The position numbers and the translations under genes are program-made. 13,428 nucleotides of DNA from Planctomycetaceae bacterium (GTDB lineage: Bacteria > Planctomycetota > Planctomycetia > Pirellulales > Thermoguttaceae): positions 1 to 13,428 of the forward strand of contig JAIRPZ010000048.1 of assembly GCA_031256755.1 (NCBI GenBank). The letters run 5' to 3'. The first letter of the stretch is position 1; every line of letters starts with the position of its first letter. The notes under the pieces are model-generated. The model worked only from the letters and a program-made list of their open reading frames with translations. It was not told the origin of the DNA and made no database searches. Shown in pieces: positions 13,380-13,428 of this stretch.

Positions 13380-13428
13380 AGATTTTAACAGGATTTACAA
13401 GATGGGCAAGATTTTTATTACAAAATAC
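13380..13428. repeat. Possible dispersed AACAGGATTTACAAGATGG repeat at the window edge
   Basis: The sequence TTTAACAGGATTTACAAGATGG, split here for length as TTTAACAGGA and TTTACAAGATGG, resembles an AACAGGATTTACAGGAT-type intergenic repeat that I recall from many environmental bacterial genomes. Only one copy is seen and it runs to the edge of the window, so this rests on memory. Confidence 0.3.

Overview
The window reads as a chromosomal piece from a motile Planctomycetota bacterium. The reasons are a membrane protein (1162-1812) that I recognise as a conserved planctomycetal family of unknown function, near-absence of Shine-Dalgarno sequences, a flagellin, an orphan CheB, a FadL/OmpP1-type outer-membrane protein that implies a Gram-negative envelope, and an rplD-rplW pair cut off from the rest of the S10 ribosomal protein cluster. 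The phylum comes from recognised protein families, not from a database search; I cannot name a genus.

Layout. 45-2623: a DUF2225-like zinc-ribbon protein (-), the planctomycetal membrane protein (+) and an inositol monophosphatase (-) that converges on it with 4 bp between stops. 2723-3628: a DUF89-family metal-dependent phosphatase (+), divergent from the inositol monophosphatase. 3629-4048: about 420 bp without a convincing gene, holding an intergenic repeat and a possible relic. 4049-6428: cheB and an OmpP1/FadL outer-membrane protein, both (-). 6429-6711: divergent control region. 6712-7263: small unknown protein with two C-terminal membrane helices (+), convergent with rplW. 7327-8385: rplD then rplW (-), with a striking hairpin between them. 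8501-10735: hybrid sensor histidine kinase (-). 10807-12246: flagellin (-). 12247-12610: repeat-rich divergent region. 12611-13327: coiled-coil plus PD-(D/E)XK nuclease-like protein (+), bracketed by an imperfect 38/40-bp inverted repeat.

How the genes relate. There is no long operon; most genes are single transcription units with their own visible promoters. Several promoters match TTGACA or TTGC-type -35 boxes with -10 boxes of the TAAAAT, TACAAT or TATAAT type. CheB, the flagellin and possibly the hybrid kinase belong to motility and sensing, but no cheA, cheR or cheW is present. rplD-rplW are the only clear pair.

The most notable points are the flanked PD-(D/E)XK gene with the only strong Shine-Dalgarno in the window, the structured rplD-rplW junction in a broken S10 cluster, the Cys/aromatic insertion with internal duplication in the DUF2225-like protein, and -10 boxes placed so close to start codons that leaderless transcripts are likely. 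No tRNA, rRNA, CRISPR array or complete insertion sequence was seen.
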